A stretch of 64,000 nucleotides of DNA from positions 547,291,368 through 547,355,367 of the forward strand of contig CM022303.1 of the NCBI GenBank assembly GCA_011799875.1, given 5' to 3'. How positions within the stretch are numbered: the first letter of the stretch is position 1; each line of letters begins with the position of its first letter. The notes under the pieces were generated by a model. That model was not told the DNA's origin, did no database searches, and was given only the letters and a program-made list of their open reading frames with translations. The stretch is from Thinopyrum elongatum (lineage: Eukaryota; Streptophyta; Magnoliopsida; Poales; Poaceae). The position numbers and the translations under genes are program-made. Positions 43,749-56,166 of this stretch are shown in pieces.

Positions 43749-45315
43749 TGATATGTCTCCAACCTATATATAATTTTTGCTTGTTCCATGCTGTTATATT
43801 ATCAATCTTGAATGTTTTACAATCATTTTATAGCAACTTTATAGGGACTAACCTATTGACATAGTGCCCAGTGCCGGTTGCTGTTTTTTGCTTGTTTTTT
43901 ACATCACAGAAAATCAATACCAAATGGAGTCCAAACGGAGCGAAACTTTTTGGAGAATTTTTCTGGACCAGAAGACACCTGTTGGGCCAAAGAAGTACCC
44001 GTGCGGGGCTCCGAGGGGAGCACAACCCACCTGGGCGCGCCTGGGGGCCCAGGCACGCCCTAGTTGGTTGTTCCCACCTCGGCCACCTCCCACACCGCCT
44101 CTTTGCTCTATGAATACCCCAAAATCTAAAAACCTTGGGGGAGTCGACGAAACACAATTCCAGCTGCCGCAAGTTCCAGAACCACCAGATCCAATCTAGA
44201 CACCATCACGGAGGGGTTCATCATCCTCATTGGTGCCTCTCCGATGATGCGTGAGTAGTTCATTGTAGACCTACGAGTCGTAGTTAGTAGCTAGATGGCT
44301 TCCTCTCTCACTTTTGATTCTCAGTACAATGGTCTCTTGGAGATCTATTTGATGTAACTCCTTTTGCGGTGTGTTTGTTGGGATCCGATGAACTTTGAGT
44401 TTATGATCAGATCTATTTATCCATGAAAGTTATTTGAGTTTCTTTGATCTCTTATATGCATGATTACTTATAGCCTCATATTTCTTCTTCGAATCTTTGG
44501 TTTAGATAGGCCAACTAGATCGATTTTTCTTGCCATGGGAAGAGGTGCTTTGTGATGGGTTCGGTCGTGCGGTGTTCTTTCCCAGTGACAGAAGGGGCAG
44601 CAAGACATGTATTGATCATTGCTATTAAGGATAACAAGATAGGGTCTATTCCTACATGAATAGATCTTGTCTACATCATGTCATCATTCTTATTGCATTA
44701 CTCCATTTTTCCATGAACTTAATACACTAGATGCATGCTGGATAGCGGCCGATGTGTGGAGTAATAGTAGTAGATGCAGGAAGGAGTCGGTCTACTAATC
44801 TTGAATGTGATGCCTATATAATGATCATTGCCTGGATATCGTCATCATTATTTGAGGTTCTATCAATTGCCCAACAGTAATTTGTTTACCCGCCGTATGC
44901 CATTTTTCTCGAGAGAAGCCACTAGTGAAATCTAAGGCCCCCGGGTCTATTCTTTATCATATTTGGTTTGAGATCTATTTTAATTTGCCTTTGTTTTCAG
45001 ATCTATTATTCTAAAACCCCAAAAATACCTTGCTGCACTTTTTCTTTATTTAATTTATTTTGTGTTATCGAGAGATCTATTTATCCAAAATCATGCAATC
45101 CAATCTATCTTTTACCCGAGAGGGATTGACAACCCCTCTTACGCGTCGGGTTGCAAGTATTTGTTCTTTGTGTGCAGGTACCGTTTACATAGTGTTGCTT
45201 GGTTCTCCTACTCGTTCGATAACCTTGGTTTCATAACTGAGGGAAATACCTACCGAAGCTGTACTGCAGCATCCCTTCCTCTTCGGGGAAATACTAACGC
45301 GGATACGAGCCATCA
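43749..45315 (+). repeat. 5' LTR of the Athila-type element
   Basis: 1567 bp. Relative to the 3' LTR it lacks a 9-bp segment near 43843 and carries many substitutions. Its TATA box reads TATGAATA (44109-44116), whereas the 3' LTR has the intact TATAAATA at 50466-50473. The promoter that would drive this copy is therefore damaged. Confidence 0.88.
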
Positions 45316-45327
45316 AGAAAGGATTTC

Positions 45328-45346
45328 TAGCGCCGTTGCCGGGGAG
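45328..45346 (+). other. Primer-binding site, Athila-type element
   Basis: TAGCGCCGTTGCCGGGGAG, 12 bp after the LTR end. The consensus in related elements, including the one at 63331, starts TGGCGCCGTTGCCGGG. The second base is mutated here. Confidence 0.75.
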
Positions 45347-45537
45347 ACATCATCAACATCTATCAGGTTCCTAATCACAAATATTATCTCCTTGCAATTT
45401 ACATTATTTGCCATTTGCCTCCCGTTTTCATCTCCCCCACTTCACAAAAAATTGCCATTTTATTCGCCCTCTTTTTTTTCGTTCGCCGTTTTCTCGTCAG
45501 ATCTGTTTTTGTTTGCAATCTTGTTTGCGTGGTCACG

Positions 45538-46733
45538 ATGACTCAAGAGAACACCAAGTTGTGTGATTTTTCCAATACCAACAACAATGATTTTATTAGC
45601 ACTGCGATTGCTCCTCCCGCCACTAGTGCGGAATCTTGTGATATTAATGTCGCTTTGTTGAATCTTGGTATGAAAGATCAGTTTTCAGGTACTCCTAATG
45701 AGGATGCCGCGTCCCATCTTAACACATTCGTAAAATTATGTGATATGCAACAGAAAAAAGATGTGGACAATGATATTGTGAAGTTGAAATTATTTCCGTT
45801 TTCTTTGCGAGATCGTGCAAAAATTTGGTTTTCTTCTTTGCCTCGCAATAGTATCGATTCTTGGGATAAATGCAAAGATGCTTTCATTACTAAGTATTTT
45901 CCGCCCGTGAAAATTATTTCCCTTTGAACTCAGATCATGAATTTTAAGCAACTTGAGCATGAACATGTTGCACAATCTTGGGAAAGAATGAAGTTGATGC
46001 TAAGAAATTGTCCTGCTCATGGTTTAAATCTTTGGATGATCATACAAAAATTTTATGCGGGGTTGAATTTTTTTTCTAGAAATCTTTTAGATTCTGTCGC
46101 GGGTTCTAATTTTATGGAAATTACTTTGGGTGAAGCTACTAAATTGCTTGATAATATTATGGCAAATTATTCACGATGGCATACCGAAAGAGCACCTACT
46201 AGTAAAAAAGTTAATTCGGTTTAGAAATTAATTCGTTGAGTGAAAAAGTTGATGCTCTTATGAAATTGATTGCTAATAAAAGTGCTCCTATTAATCTTAA
46301 TGATGTGCCTTTGTCTACTTTGATTGAGCAAAATAGTGATTCCGTAGATGTGAATTTTGTCTCGCGAAACAATTTTAATAACAATGCTTATAGAGGTAAT
46401 TTTAATCCTAGGCCTTTTCCTGGAAATTCCTCTAATAATTATGGTGGTTCTTATGGTAATGCTTCTTATAATAATAATAGGACCACCTCTGATCTTGAGA
46501 ATAATATTCAAGAATTTATCAATGCTCAAAAAGTTTTCAATAATACGATAGAAGAAAAGTTGAATAAGATTGATGATATGTCTAGAAGTATTGATAGAAT
46601 TTCTCATGATGTAGAAGATCTCAAGTTGAAAATTTTTGTACCCAAAGTTGCGGAATCAATTAAAGCTTTGTATGTTTTATGGATGAAAGTAAGAAAAGAA
46701 CCGCTATGCTTAGAGCTAAAAGAGAATTTTTAG
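45538..46733 (+). pseudogene. gag: Athila-type gag, frameshifted
   Basis: Starts MTQENTKLCDFSNTNN. The Retrotrans_gag-like core (FPFSLRDRAKIWFSSLPRNS, then WDKCKDAFITKYFPP) ends at a TGA (45924-45926). It continues in another frame (NFKQLEHEHVAQSWERMKLM, from 45937), then after a stop at 46222-46224 in a third frame (MSEKVDALMKLIANKS, Asn/Gly-rich tail, to 46733). At least two frame breaks, so no full-length Gag is made. Confidence 0.8.
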
Positions 46734-47617
46734 AAAGAGCATTTTCTAGTGATTGCTTTCATAAAAATGATGAAGATCTTAAAGTGATTGGTGTTTCTTC
46801 TATTGATTCCTTGTTTAGTAAGATTAAAATTGATGATAAAGGGACTGAAGAAGAGTCAACTTTAGTTAGAAGGCGTCCTGATAATTCGGATGGTAAAAAT
46901 CTTGATGAAAAAATTGATAAAAGTGGGTTTGGGGAGGTCAAAACTTTAACTAGTGATGTGCCCACTCTTTTGTATTACAAAGACTTTAATTATGATAGTT
47001 GTTCTTTGACTGATTGTATTTCTTTGTTGCAATCCATGATAAATTCACCCCATGCTTATGAACAAAATAAAGCTTTTACTAAACATATTGTTGATGCCAT
47101 GATGAAAGCTTTGGAAGAAAAGTTGGAATTAGAGATCTCAATTCCTAGAAAATTACATGATGAATGGGAACCTACCATCAAAGTTAAGATTAAAAATTAT
47201 GAGTGTTTTGCTTTATGTGATTTGGGTGCTAGTGTTTCCGCAATTCCAAAATCTTTATGTGATATGCTTGGTTTTACCAATATTGAAGAGTGTTCTTTAA
47301 ATTTGCACTTGGCGGATTCAACTATTAAAAATCCTATGGGAAGAATTAATGATGTTCTTATTCTTGCAAATAGGAATTATGTGCCCATAGATTTTATTGT
47401 TCTTGATGTTGATTGCAATCTGTCTTGTCCTATTATACTTGGTAGACCTTTTCTACGTACTACTGGTGCCGTGATTGATATGAAAGAAGGCAATATTAAA
47501 TTTCAATTTCCACTTAGAAAGGGAATGGAACACTTCCCTAGAACAAGAATTAAGCCACCATATAAATCAATCATGAGGGCATCCTATGGATCTAGAACTA
47601 AAGATGACAATACTTAG
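46679..47617 (+). CDS. Athila-type gag C-terminus and aspartic protease
   Basis: 312 residues. The N-terminal part is basic (MDESKKRTAMLRAKREFLER). A retropepsin-like domain follows: FALCDLGASVSAIPKSLCDM (catalytic D-L-G, usually D-T/S-G) and CPIILGRPFLRTTGAVIDM, the conserved flap and ILGRPF motif of Athila proteases. The frame ends at TAG (47615-47617) with no continuation into RT, consistent with deletion of the rest of pol. Confidence 0.8.
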   Translation: MDESKKRTAMLRAKREFLERAFSSDCFHKNDEDLKVIGVSSIDSLFSKIKIDDKGTEEESTLVRRRPDNSDGKNLDEKIDKSGFGEVKTLTSDVPTLLYYKDFNYDSCSLTDCISLLQSMINSPHAYEQNKAFTKHIVDAMMKALEEKLELEISIPRKLHDEWEPTIKVKIKNYECFALCDLGASVSAIPKSLCDMLGFTNIEECSLNLHLADSTIKNPMGRINDVLILANRNYVPIDFIVLDVDCNLSCPIILGRPFLRTTGAVIDMKEGNIKFQFPLRKGMEHFPRTRIKPPYKSIMRASYGSRTKDDNT

Positions 47618-50097
47618 ATCAATGCTTTATGCCTAGCTAGGGGCATAAAACGATAGCGCTTGTTGGTAGGCAACCCAATGAATAAAATTTATTTTTCCTT
47701 TTTCTTTCTATTCTCGAGTGTTTGCACAATTATGCCTCTGTTATGATTGTGTTTTTATGTTTTAATTAGTGTTTGTGCCAAGTAAAGCCTTTGGGATAGC
47801 TTTGGTGATAGTTGATTTGATCCTGTTGAAAAACAGAAACTTTTGCGTCCAGTAAAATAATTGTATAGATACACAGTAGTGACAAAATTTTCTGAATTTT
47901 TTACACAAGATTGATATACGAATTGCCTCTGTTTTTTAATATTTTAGAATTTTTGGAGTTACATAACTATGAGTAAATTCGAGTCTCCATAGACTGTGCT
48001 GTTTTTGACAGATTCTATTTTCTTTGCATTGTGTGCTTCTTTTGATGAATCTATGGATTTTATCGGGGCGTATAAGCCATGGTAAAGTTAGAATACATTA
48101 TATATAATGAAATAATGAAATTTGGATGGGTTTTCTATAGTACTTAAAGTAAAGATTGGTTTTCTTATACTAACGGATCTCACGAAGGTTTTGTTGAGTT
48201 TTGTGTGATTGAAGTTTTCAAGTTTTGGGTGAGATCATGATGGATGAAGGAATAAGGAGTAAGAAGAGCCTAAGCTTGGGGATGCCCATGGCACCCCAAG
48301 GCAATATTCAAGGAGAAACAAGCGGCTAAGCTTGGGGATGCCCCGAGTGGCATCCCCTCTTTCTTCTAACGACCATCGGTATTTTACTTGGAACTATATT
48401 TTCATTCGTCACATATCATGAGTTTTGCTTGGAGCGTCTTGTATTATATGAGTCTTTGCTTGTTTTGCTTTTTAGTTTGCGTTAAGTATCCTTGCTGTCA
48501 AACCTATTTGAGAGAGCCAAAATTATGCTATGATTTGTTAGAATTGCTCTATGTGCTTCACTTAATTTTTTTGTGCTATGGAATTGCTCTAGTGCTTCAC
48601 TTATATCTTTTTGAGCACGGTGTGCTTTAATATTTTTTAAGAAATGCTCTCATGCTTCACTTAGATTTATTTCAGAGTTAGTAAATTCTTGAAGAAATTC
48701 TCTCCTGCTTCACTTATATTATTTTGAGAGATGAAAAATTTATGCTCATGTTCTTCACTTAGATTTGTTTGAGCTATTAAAAGCAACATATGAAACTAGT
48801 CCCAAAGTGATAGATATTCAAGAGGGATATAATAAAAACTTCCATGAAGATCATTGGATAAAATAAACTTGATTCTTTGTAATAGTTTTGCGATATGATG
48901 ATAGTGATATGTGAGTCATGTTGGTGAGTAATTATGCTTTAGTAAGAATATTGGTGTTAAGGTTTGTGATTCCCTATGCAAGCACGAAAGTCAATAGTTA
49001 TGCAATGAAATTGCATCCTACTTCTGGTGCATTATTCGGTGTTAGTTATGCTCAATGCTCGCTTATGTGATTTTTCGTTTCTTGGTTGGATGCTTCTCAA
49101 ACTTTTTGCTAGCCTTCACTTGCACTAAGTAGGAATACTACTTGTGCATCCAAAACCCTTAAACCCAATTTTGCCATATGAGTCCACCATATCTACCTAT
49201 ATGTGGTATTTCCGTGCCGTTCTAAGCAAATTTGTATGTGCCATCTCTAATTTTCAAAATAAATTTCCTTTTTGTGTGCTCGTACCGCTCATGAAACGGT
49301 AGGGGGTGGCTGATATTTTTCCATGCTAGATGTGTTATTCTCAAGATGAGTGTTTATTCACTTGTCATTGCATGAGAGTACGGCAAAGGTATTAGGGATG
49401 CCCAGTCCCGAAATCAAAATGAATTTACTTTATGTTATCAAATAATAAATTCCTTGGAAAGTGTTGGTATGGACGGTACCCGTGGATACGGTTAGCCGTG
49501 GAATGTGAAAGTATGGTGGAAAAAGGAATAAACTTTATTTTCTGTTTGGGAACCACCTATGATATATCTAGCATGGAAAGTATTGGGAACTACTCGATCG
49601 TTTTCGTTGACAGGAAAAGCATGCCACCCAAAATGTTTTATCTCTATCTTTTTCGCTTTGAGCTCTGGCACCTCTACAAATCCCTACTTCCCTTTCCGAA
49701 GGGCCTTTGTATTTACTTTGTGCAATTTTTATTTTTTGAGTCTCCATCTATTCTTATAAAGCACCAACTAGGGGGCACTATGATCGTACTTGAGCATTGG
49801 GTGTAGCTAATATGCGAGTGTGTTTCATGAATGGATTAATGATTGAGCATAATGGGCTAGGGATAACTTGCTTTAGTGTTGATATTTTGAAAGACATGGT
49901 TGCTTGTTGATATGCTTGAGTATTGAAATCTTCATGTCAAAACTAGACTATTGCTTTGAACCATATAAAAGTCCAAATGTCCATGCTACAAAAGAAAAGA
50001 ATATGTGACGAACATGTTAGGCAGCACTCCACATCAAAAATTCTGTTTTTTATCATTTACCTACTCGAGGACGAGTAGGAATTAAGCTTGGGGATGC
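47618..50097. other. Athila-type 3' non-coding region
   Basis: AT-rich, no RT/integrase or env ORF. The phrase TAAGCTTGGGGATGCC recurs (48272, 48330) and again just before the 3' LTR (50086-50097), where it is the polypurine-tract candidate. A reiterated unit TTGAGAG..ATGCT(T/C)..TGCTTCACTTA recurs four to five times at 48540-48780. An ORF of 124 codons at 49432 has no recognisable domain. Confidence 0.6.
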
Positions 50098-51673
50098 TGA
50101 TATGTCTCCAACGTATCTATAATTTTTGCTTGTTCCATGCTGTTATATTATCATTCTTGGATGTTTTACAATCATTTTATAGCAACTTTATATCATTTTT
50201 TGGGACTAACCTATTGACATAGTGCCCAGTGCCAGTTGCTGTTTTTGCTTGTTTTTTACTTCGCAGAAAATCAATACCAAACGGAGTCCAAACGTAGTTA
50301 AACTTTTTGGAGAATTTTTCTGGACCAGAAGACACCTGTTGGGCCAAAGAAGTACCAGAGTGGGGCTTCCAGGGGAGCACAACCCACCTGGGCACGCCTG
50401 GGGGCCCAGGTGCACCCTGGTGGGTTGTGCCCACCTCGGCCACCTCCTGCACCGCCTCTTTGCTCTATAAATACCCCGAAAATCCAAAAACCCTGGGGGA
50501 GTCGACGAAACACAATTCCAGCCGCCGCAAGTTCCAGAACCACCAGATCCACTCTAGACACCATCACGGGGGGGTTCATCATCCTCATTGGTGCCTCTCC
50601 GATGATGCGTGAGTAGTTCATTGTAGACCTACGGGTCCGTAGTAGTAGCTAGATGGCTTCCTCTCTCTCTTTTGATTCTCAGTACAATGGTCTCTTGGAG
50701 ATCTATTTGATGTAACTCTTTTTGCGGTGTGTTTGTTGGGATCCGATGAACTTTGAGTTTATGATCAGATCTATTTATCCATGAAAGTTATTTGAGTTTC
50801 TTTGATCTCTTATATGCATGATTACTTATAGCCTAGTATTTCTTCTTTGAATCTTTGGTTTAGTTAGGCCAACTAGATCGATTTTTCTTGCCATGGGAAG
50901 AGGTGCTTTGTGATGGGTTCGGTCGTGCGGTGTTCTTTCCCAGTGATAGAAGGGGCAGCAAGACACGTGTTGCTCGTTGCTATTAAGGATAACAAGATGG
51001 GGTCTATTCCTACATTAATAGATCTTGTCTACATCATGTCATCATTCTTATTGCATTACTCCATTTTTCCATGAACTTAATACACTACATGCATGCTGGA
51101 TAACGGTCGATGTGTGGAGTAATAGTAGTAGATGCAGGCAGGAGTCGGTCTACTAATATTGGACATGATGCCTATATAATGATCATTGCCTGGATATCTT
51201 CATAATTATTTGAGGTTCTATCAATTGCCCAACAGTAATTTGTTTACCCGTCGTATGCTATTTTTCTCGAGAGAAGCCACTAGTGAAATCTACGGCCCCC
51301 GGGTCTATTCTTTATCATATTTGCTTTGAGATCTATTTTTATTTGCCTTTGTTTTCAAATCTATTATTCTAAAAACCCAAAAATACCTTGCTGCACTTTT
51401 TCTTTATTTATTTTATTTTCTGTTATCGAGAGATCTATTTATCCAAAAACATACAATCCAATCTATCTTTTACCCGAGAGGGATTGACAACCCCTCTTAC
51501 GCGTCGGGTTGCAAGTATTTGTTCTTTGTGTGCAGGTACCATTTACATAGTGTTGCTTGGTTCTCCTACTGATTCGATAACATTGGTTTCACAACTGAGG
51601 GAAATACCTACCGAAGCTATACTGCATCATCCCTTCCTCTTCAGGGAAATACTGACGCGGATACAATCCATCA
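50098..51673 (+). repeat. 3' LTR of the Athila-type element
   Basis: 1576 bp, starts TGATATGTCTCCAACG and ends ACAATCCATCA. It has an intact TATA box (50466-50473) and is followed by the target copy CTCAC. Confidence 0.9.
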
Positions 51674-51678
51674 CTCAC

Positions 51679-52065
51679 ATTGGCTTTCTTGTCTGTGAGG
51701 AGCTCATATGAGGTCTTCTTGCGGAATTTGTGAAGATATATCTGATTGATGATGTGACAAACAGTATAAATTGCTTCAGGCCACCATCGACGAGAAGTCT
51801 TGTATTCATCAAGCATAGTGTGAGCCATCTCAATGAGTGTCCTATTCTTGCGTTCAGCAATTCCATTCTGCTGAGGAGTATGTGGAGCAGATAGCTCATG
51901 AGTGAGACCAAGTTCGTCAAGATCGTCATCAAGGCCTGTGTTCTTGAACTCGGTGCCATTGTCGCTTTTGATATTCTTGATCTTGATGCCATAATTCGTC
52001 ATGGCCTGATTTGCGAACCGTCTGAAGACACCCTGCACTTCAGTCTTGAAGGTAATGATATGCAC
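51679..52065 (-). pseudogene. pol: Copia integrase core
   Basis: Contains NIKSDNGTEFKNTGLDDDLD and PQQNGIAERKNRTLIEMAHT, the second Asp and the Glu of the rve catalytic triad. The first Asp region upstream is in a damaged frame. The fragment stops at the Athila insertion, and its continuation is at 43748. Confidence 0.85.
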
Positions 52066-52087
52066 CTAGGTGTAACGAGAATAATCA

Positions 52088-52792
52088 TCAACAATTACGA
52101 ATCCGTAGAGTGATGCTGCATTGGTTAGTGTGGCATAATGAGTAGGACCAAAGAGATCCATATGAAGTAATTTGACGAGTAGTGGTCATGATTGTCTTCA
52201 CGGAGTGCTTGGATCTGGTCATCTTTCCAGCCTCACGAGCACTGCAGATGTGATCTTTGACAATTTTGATGCCCTTGACGCCAATGATATGCTTCTTCTT
52301 GACGAGTATGCTCAAATTCCTCATGCCAGCATATCCAAGTCGTCGATGCCACAGCCAGCACTCTGAAGCTTTTGCCAGTAGACACGTGGCCGGTTGAGGA
52401 CCTAGAGAGAAATCTACAATGTACAAATCACCTCTCCTAAAGCCTTCATAGACTTTGGACTTGTTAGATTCCAATAGCACAATGCATCTATATTTGCCAA
52501 AGATGAAAATCATATCAAGACCACAAAGCATTGAGACAGACATGAGGTTGTATCCTAGGGACTCGACAAGCATCACCTTTTCCATGTGTCGATCCTTTGA
52601 GATAGCAACCTTACCTAGACCAAATACCTTCCTTTTTCCTTTGTCAGTGTAGGTGATATGCTTCAGATGAGATGGAGTAAGGGGAGCATTGGTGAGGAGA
52701 TTATTGTCACAAGTCATGTGATTCGTGCAGCCACTGTCCAGGACCCATTCAGTAGCTTTTGGAGTATCATCCTGTAGAAGCACTAGTCTCAC
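52088..52792 (-). pseudogene. pol: Copia protease and GAG-pre-integrase region
   Basis: 234 residues. The protease active site is WVLDSGCTNHMTCD. It is followed by the gag_pre-integrase zinc region (WLWHRRLGYAGMRNLSILVK ... HICSAR), where the last Cys of the H-H-C-C set is replaced by Arg. The C-terminal end is out of frame with the integrase core. Confidence 0.85.
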
Positions 52793-52856
52793 TTACAAGT
52801 TCATATACTTCAGTTTGAAGAATATGATGATCAACTTCGTCAGTGAATTTCATCAG

Positions 52857-55647
52857 TGAAAGATCGTGGATGTCGCCTAGAGGGGGGTGAATAGGTGCTT
52901 TAAAATAATTATGGTTTAGGCTTGAACAAATGCGGAATAAAACTAGCGTTTAATTTGTCAAGCACAAAACCTAAAACAACTAGGCTCACCTATGTGCACC
53001 AACAACTTATGCTAAGCAAGATAAATAACTATGTGATAGCAAGATATATAACATGAACCACTATGGCTATCACAAAGTAAAGTGCATAAGTAAGGGGCTC
53101 GGGTAAGAGATAACCGAGGCACACGGAGACTACGATGTATCCCGAAGTTCACACCCTTGCGGATGCTAATCTCCGTTTGGAGCGGTGTGGAGGCACAATG
53201 CTCCCCAAGAAGCCACTAGGGCCACCGTAATCTCCTCATGCCCTCGCACAATGCAAGATGCCGTGATTCCACTAAGGGACCCTTGAGGGCGGTCACCGAA
53301 CCCGTACACTTTGGCAACCCATGGGGGCGGTCATCGAACCCGTACACTTTGGCAACCCTTGGGGCGGTCACCGGTACTCGTCAAATTTCTCGGGGCGATC
53401 TCCACAACCTAATTGGAGACCCCGACGCTTGCCCAGAGCTTTACACCACAATGATTGAGCACCGAAGCACCACCAACCGTCTAGGGCGCCCAAGAACCCA
53501 AGAGGAACAAACTCAAGGGTACCAAGCACCTAAGAGTAATAAGCTTATCAACTTGTAACTTCCATGTTTCACCGTGGAGAACTCAAACCTATGCACCAAA
53601 TGCAATGGCAAGGGCACACGGAGTGCCCAAGTCTCTCACTCTCAAATCCCACGAAAGCAACGAAAGCTATGGAGGAAAATGAGAGGAAGAACAAGAAGGA
53701 GAACACCAAGAACTCCAAGATCTAGATCCAAGGGGTTCCCCTCACAAATAGGAGAAAGTGATTGGTGGAAACATAGATCTAGATCTCCTCTCTCTTTTCC
53801 CTCAAGAACTAGCAAGAATCATTGGAGGGATTGAGAGTTAGCAAGCTTGAAGAAGGTCAACAATGGGGGAAGAACACGAGCTTAAGAGATAAGGTTCAAT
53901 GGGGAAGAGGACCCCCTTTTATAGGTGGATAAAAATCCAACCGTTAAGTGCTCAGCCCGCACACGAGCGGTACTACCACTCCAATGAGCGGTACCACCGC
54001 TCGGGCAGTAGAACAGGAAAATAGAGCAACTGCATGAACCTCGGGGGCGATAGTGCCACCGGAGCGGTACTACCGCTCATCCCAGCGGTACTACCATAGG
54101 AGAAGCAGAGGAGGAGGGCAGAGCAGAGCATGATGGTAGTACTGCTGTAGCGGTACTAGCGCCTGACCAGGGTGGTACTACCGCTTATAGGAGATACTGC
54201 CGCGCCTCACTACCACCCTACAACCGCTGAACCCGACACGAAAAGCAGAACCCCCAAAAAAAGCAGCGATAGAAGCTGCGGAACTAGACAGCAGAAGTAC
54301 CGCTTACAAGCAGTACTACCACCTGACAGAGATGATACTACCGCTTACAAGCGGTACTACCGCCACCCAGAGCGGTACTACTACCACAGGGGTGCATCAA
54401 GCAAGCCCCAAGCAAAGAAGATGCAACAAGAAAACCAGAACTACCATAACTTCTGCATATGAGCTCTGAATTGAGCAAACTCAAGCTTGTTGGATAGATG
54501 ACGACGAGTAGCATCCAACAGCAAAGAGGCAGGGGAGGTATTCCTAAGATATAGAGGAGTGAAACCTCCAAAAGAGAAGAACCGGCATAACCTCCAACAT
54601 TGAAAACATCATAGAAGATGCATGTGAACTCCGTTTTCGATGAACTCGAGCTTGTCATGAAGATGACCCTAAGCTCTAAAACTCACAAAGAGAAACACCA
54701 AACAAGAACCAAGAAAGATGATGCAAGAATGCAATGGTTTGAGCTCTCTATGAACGATACGATCAAGCTACCAACTTGAGAGCCTACCTTGATAGTACGA
54801 CAATCGATCCTATAACCCGGTCTCCCAACTACCACCATGAGACCGGTAAAATAGAAAACCTATCATGGACAAACCTTTGCCTTGCGCATGATCCACTTGA
54901 GCTAGATGATGACGATCTTGTCCTCCTCAAGATGGGCCGCCTTTCTTGATTGTGTTGGGTCGATGAAGACTAGTTGATTGCTCCCCCATACTCCACTATG
55001 GGTGAGCCACTCTTCAGCACATCTTCACAAGTCCATTGTCACCACAGTGGACGGCAAGCTTCAAGCACTTGATCTCTTCGTGATGCTCCACTTGAACTTG
55101 CACATGACAATCTTGATGATGATCACCACTTGATGTCATCCTCCATGGGTTTTATGGGATCTTCCTGTTGAAGCAAACCCATGGAAACATACCTAACCCC
55201 ACATAAAACTCTCACGTAGACCATGGGTTAGTACACAAAGCGTAATGGACAATACTTACCATACCGTGGGATCACATGATCCCACTAGGTACATCTTCTA
55301 CGCTTTGTGTGTTGATCAACTTGAATCACTCTTTGTTCTTAGTCTTGATCAACCTTGAATCTTTCCAACTCTCTACATTTGGATGATGTCTTGAAGGTAA
55401 ACATGAATGATCACACAATCTTCTTCTTCAAGACATGTTTGCAATAAGCTCAACTCTGACATGACCAATCTTTGGATAATTCCTTGAAAAGCACCTTGGT
55501 CAATTCATTAACTCCTTGAAACCAACACATGGACTTCAAGAAAAGCCTATGGACAAATCCTTGGAATATAACTCAAGGCAATCATTATTCCATAGAGATT
55601 GTCATCAATTACCAAAACCAAATATGGGGGCACCGCATGTTCTTTCA
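52857..55647 (-). mobile_element. Solo LTR of a Copia (Maximus/Inga-type) element
   Basis: 2,791 bp beginning and ending with the inverted pair TGAAAGA/TCTTTCA, flanked by a perfect target duplication ATCAG (52852-52856 and 55648-55652), with no internal region. The minus-strand start (TGAAAGAACATGCGGTGCCC) matches the familiar start of long Triticeae Copia LTRs. A solo LTR arises by recombination between the two LTRs of a full element. It splits the gag-protease junction of the host Copia. Confidence 0.9.
53955..54390. repeat. GCGGTACTACCGC palindromic repeats inside the solo LTR
   Basis: About fifteen short units of AGCGGTACTACCGCT and variants, many of them self-complementary, in a 430-bp stretch of the LTR. 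The open frame at 54172-54462 is repeat-derived. Confidence 0.75.
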
Positions 55648-55652
55648 ATCAG

Positions 55653-56166
55653 TAAGAATATAAATAGCAGCATAGGGGATGTGCAAAATAAGGAATTCAT
55701 TTCATCATGATTAGCTTGCATCCCAACAAGTAATATGTCAGGTCTTCAGCAAATTCATCAGACATTCATTGAGTCTGAAGACCTGACCCTACAGAAGAGA
55801 TTAGTTCTTCTTCTTAACCACCCACATCTGAATGGGTGCCTGAGAAGCAATGTAACACAAGGCATTGATAGAGAACTTAGGCATTGAAGAATATGCATTT
55901 CTCTTCACAGGAGGAGTATAGTACTCATAAGAATAAGCGGAGGAATTCTTAGAAGTTTTGTGCACATAGTGATTTAAAGAATAATGCACTTATTCATCAG
56001 AACGCTGTTTGTTTCCCTGCGAAGAAGGGTTAGTACGAGCATGAGTTGGCCTGCGTCCATTTGACGACTTTGGTCCAGGTGAAGAATTTGCCCTGGGGTT
56101 GTTCCTTTTCTTCGGTGGTGTCATGATGACACTCACCTGAAGATTTTGAAGAACTCTTTTAGGCAC
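55653..56166 (-). pseudogene. gag: Copia gag C-terminal region (basic)
   Basis: Degraded minus-strand frames. One is Lys/Arg/Pro/Asn-rich (PPKKRNNPRANSSPGPKSS, about 56010-56120) and another ends SQAPIQMWVVKKKN (55801). These fit the basic nucleic-acid-binding end of gag before protease. The frames are not continuous. Confidence 0.55.

Larger units (their letters stand above)
43749..51673 (+). mobile_element. Athila-type Ty3/Gypsy element lacking RT and integrase
   Basis: 7,925 bp with LTRs of 1567 and 1576 bp (TGATATGTCTCCAACC...CCATCA) and a perfect target duplication CTCAC (43744-43748, 51674-51678). PBS, gag and protease are recognisable, but 47618-50097 has no RT, RNase H or integrase. 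It is thus a non-autonomous derivative that must have used proteins supplied in trans. The LTRs differ by several percent plus indels, so it is clearly older than the Tat element. The LTR start resembles Sabrina/WHAM-type elements (name inferred). Confidence 0.9.

Noticed and set aside
49432..49806. 124-codon ORF in the Athila 3' region as an env or host gene
   Set aside because: No conserved motif; the codons and AT richness match the surrounding non-coding region.
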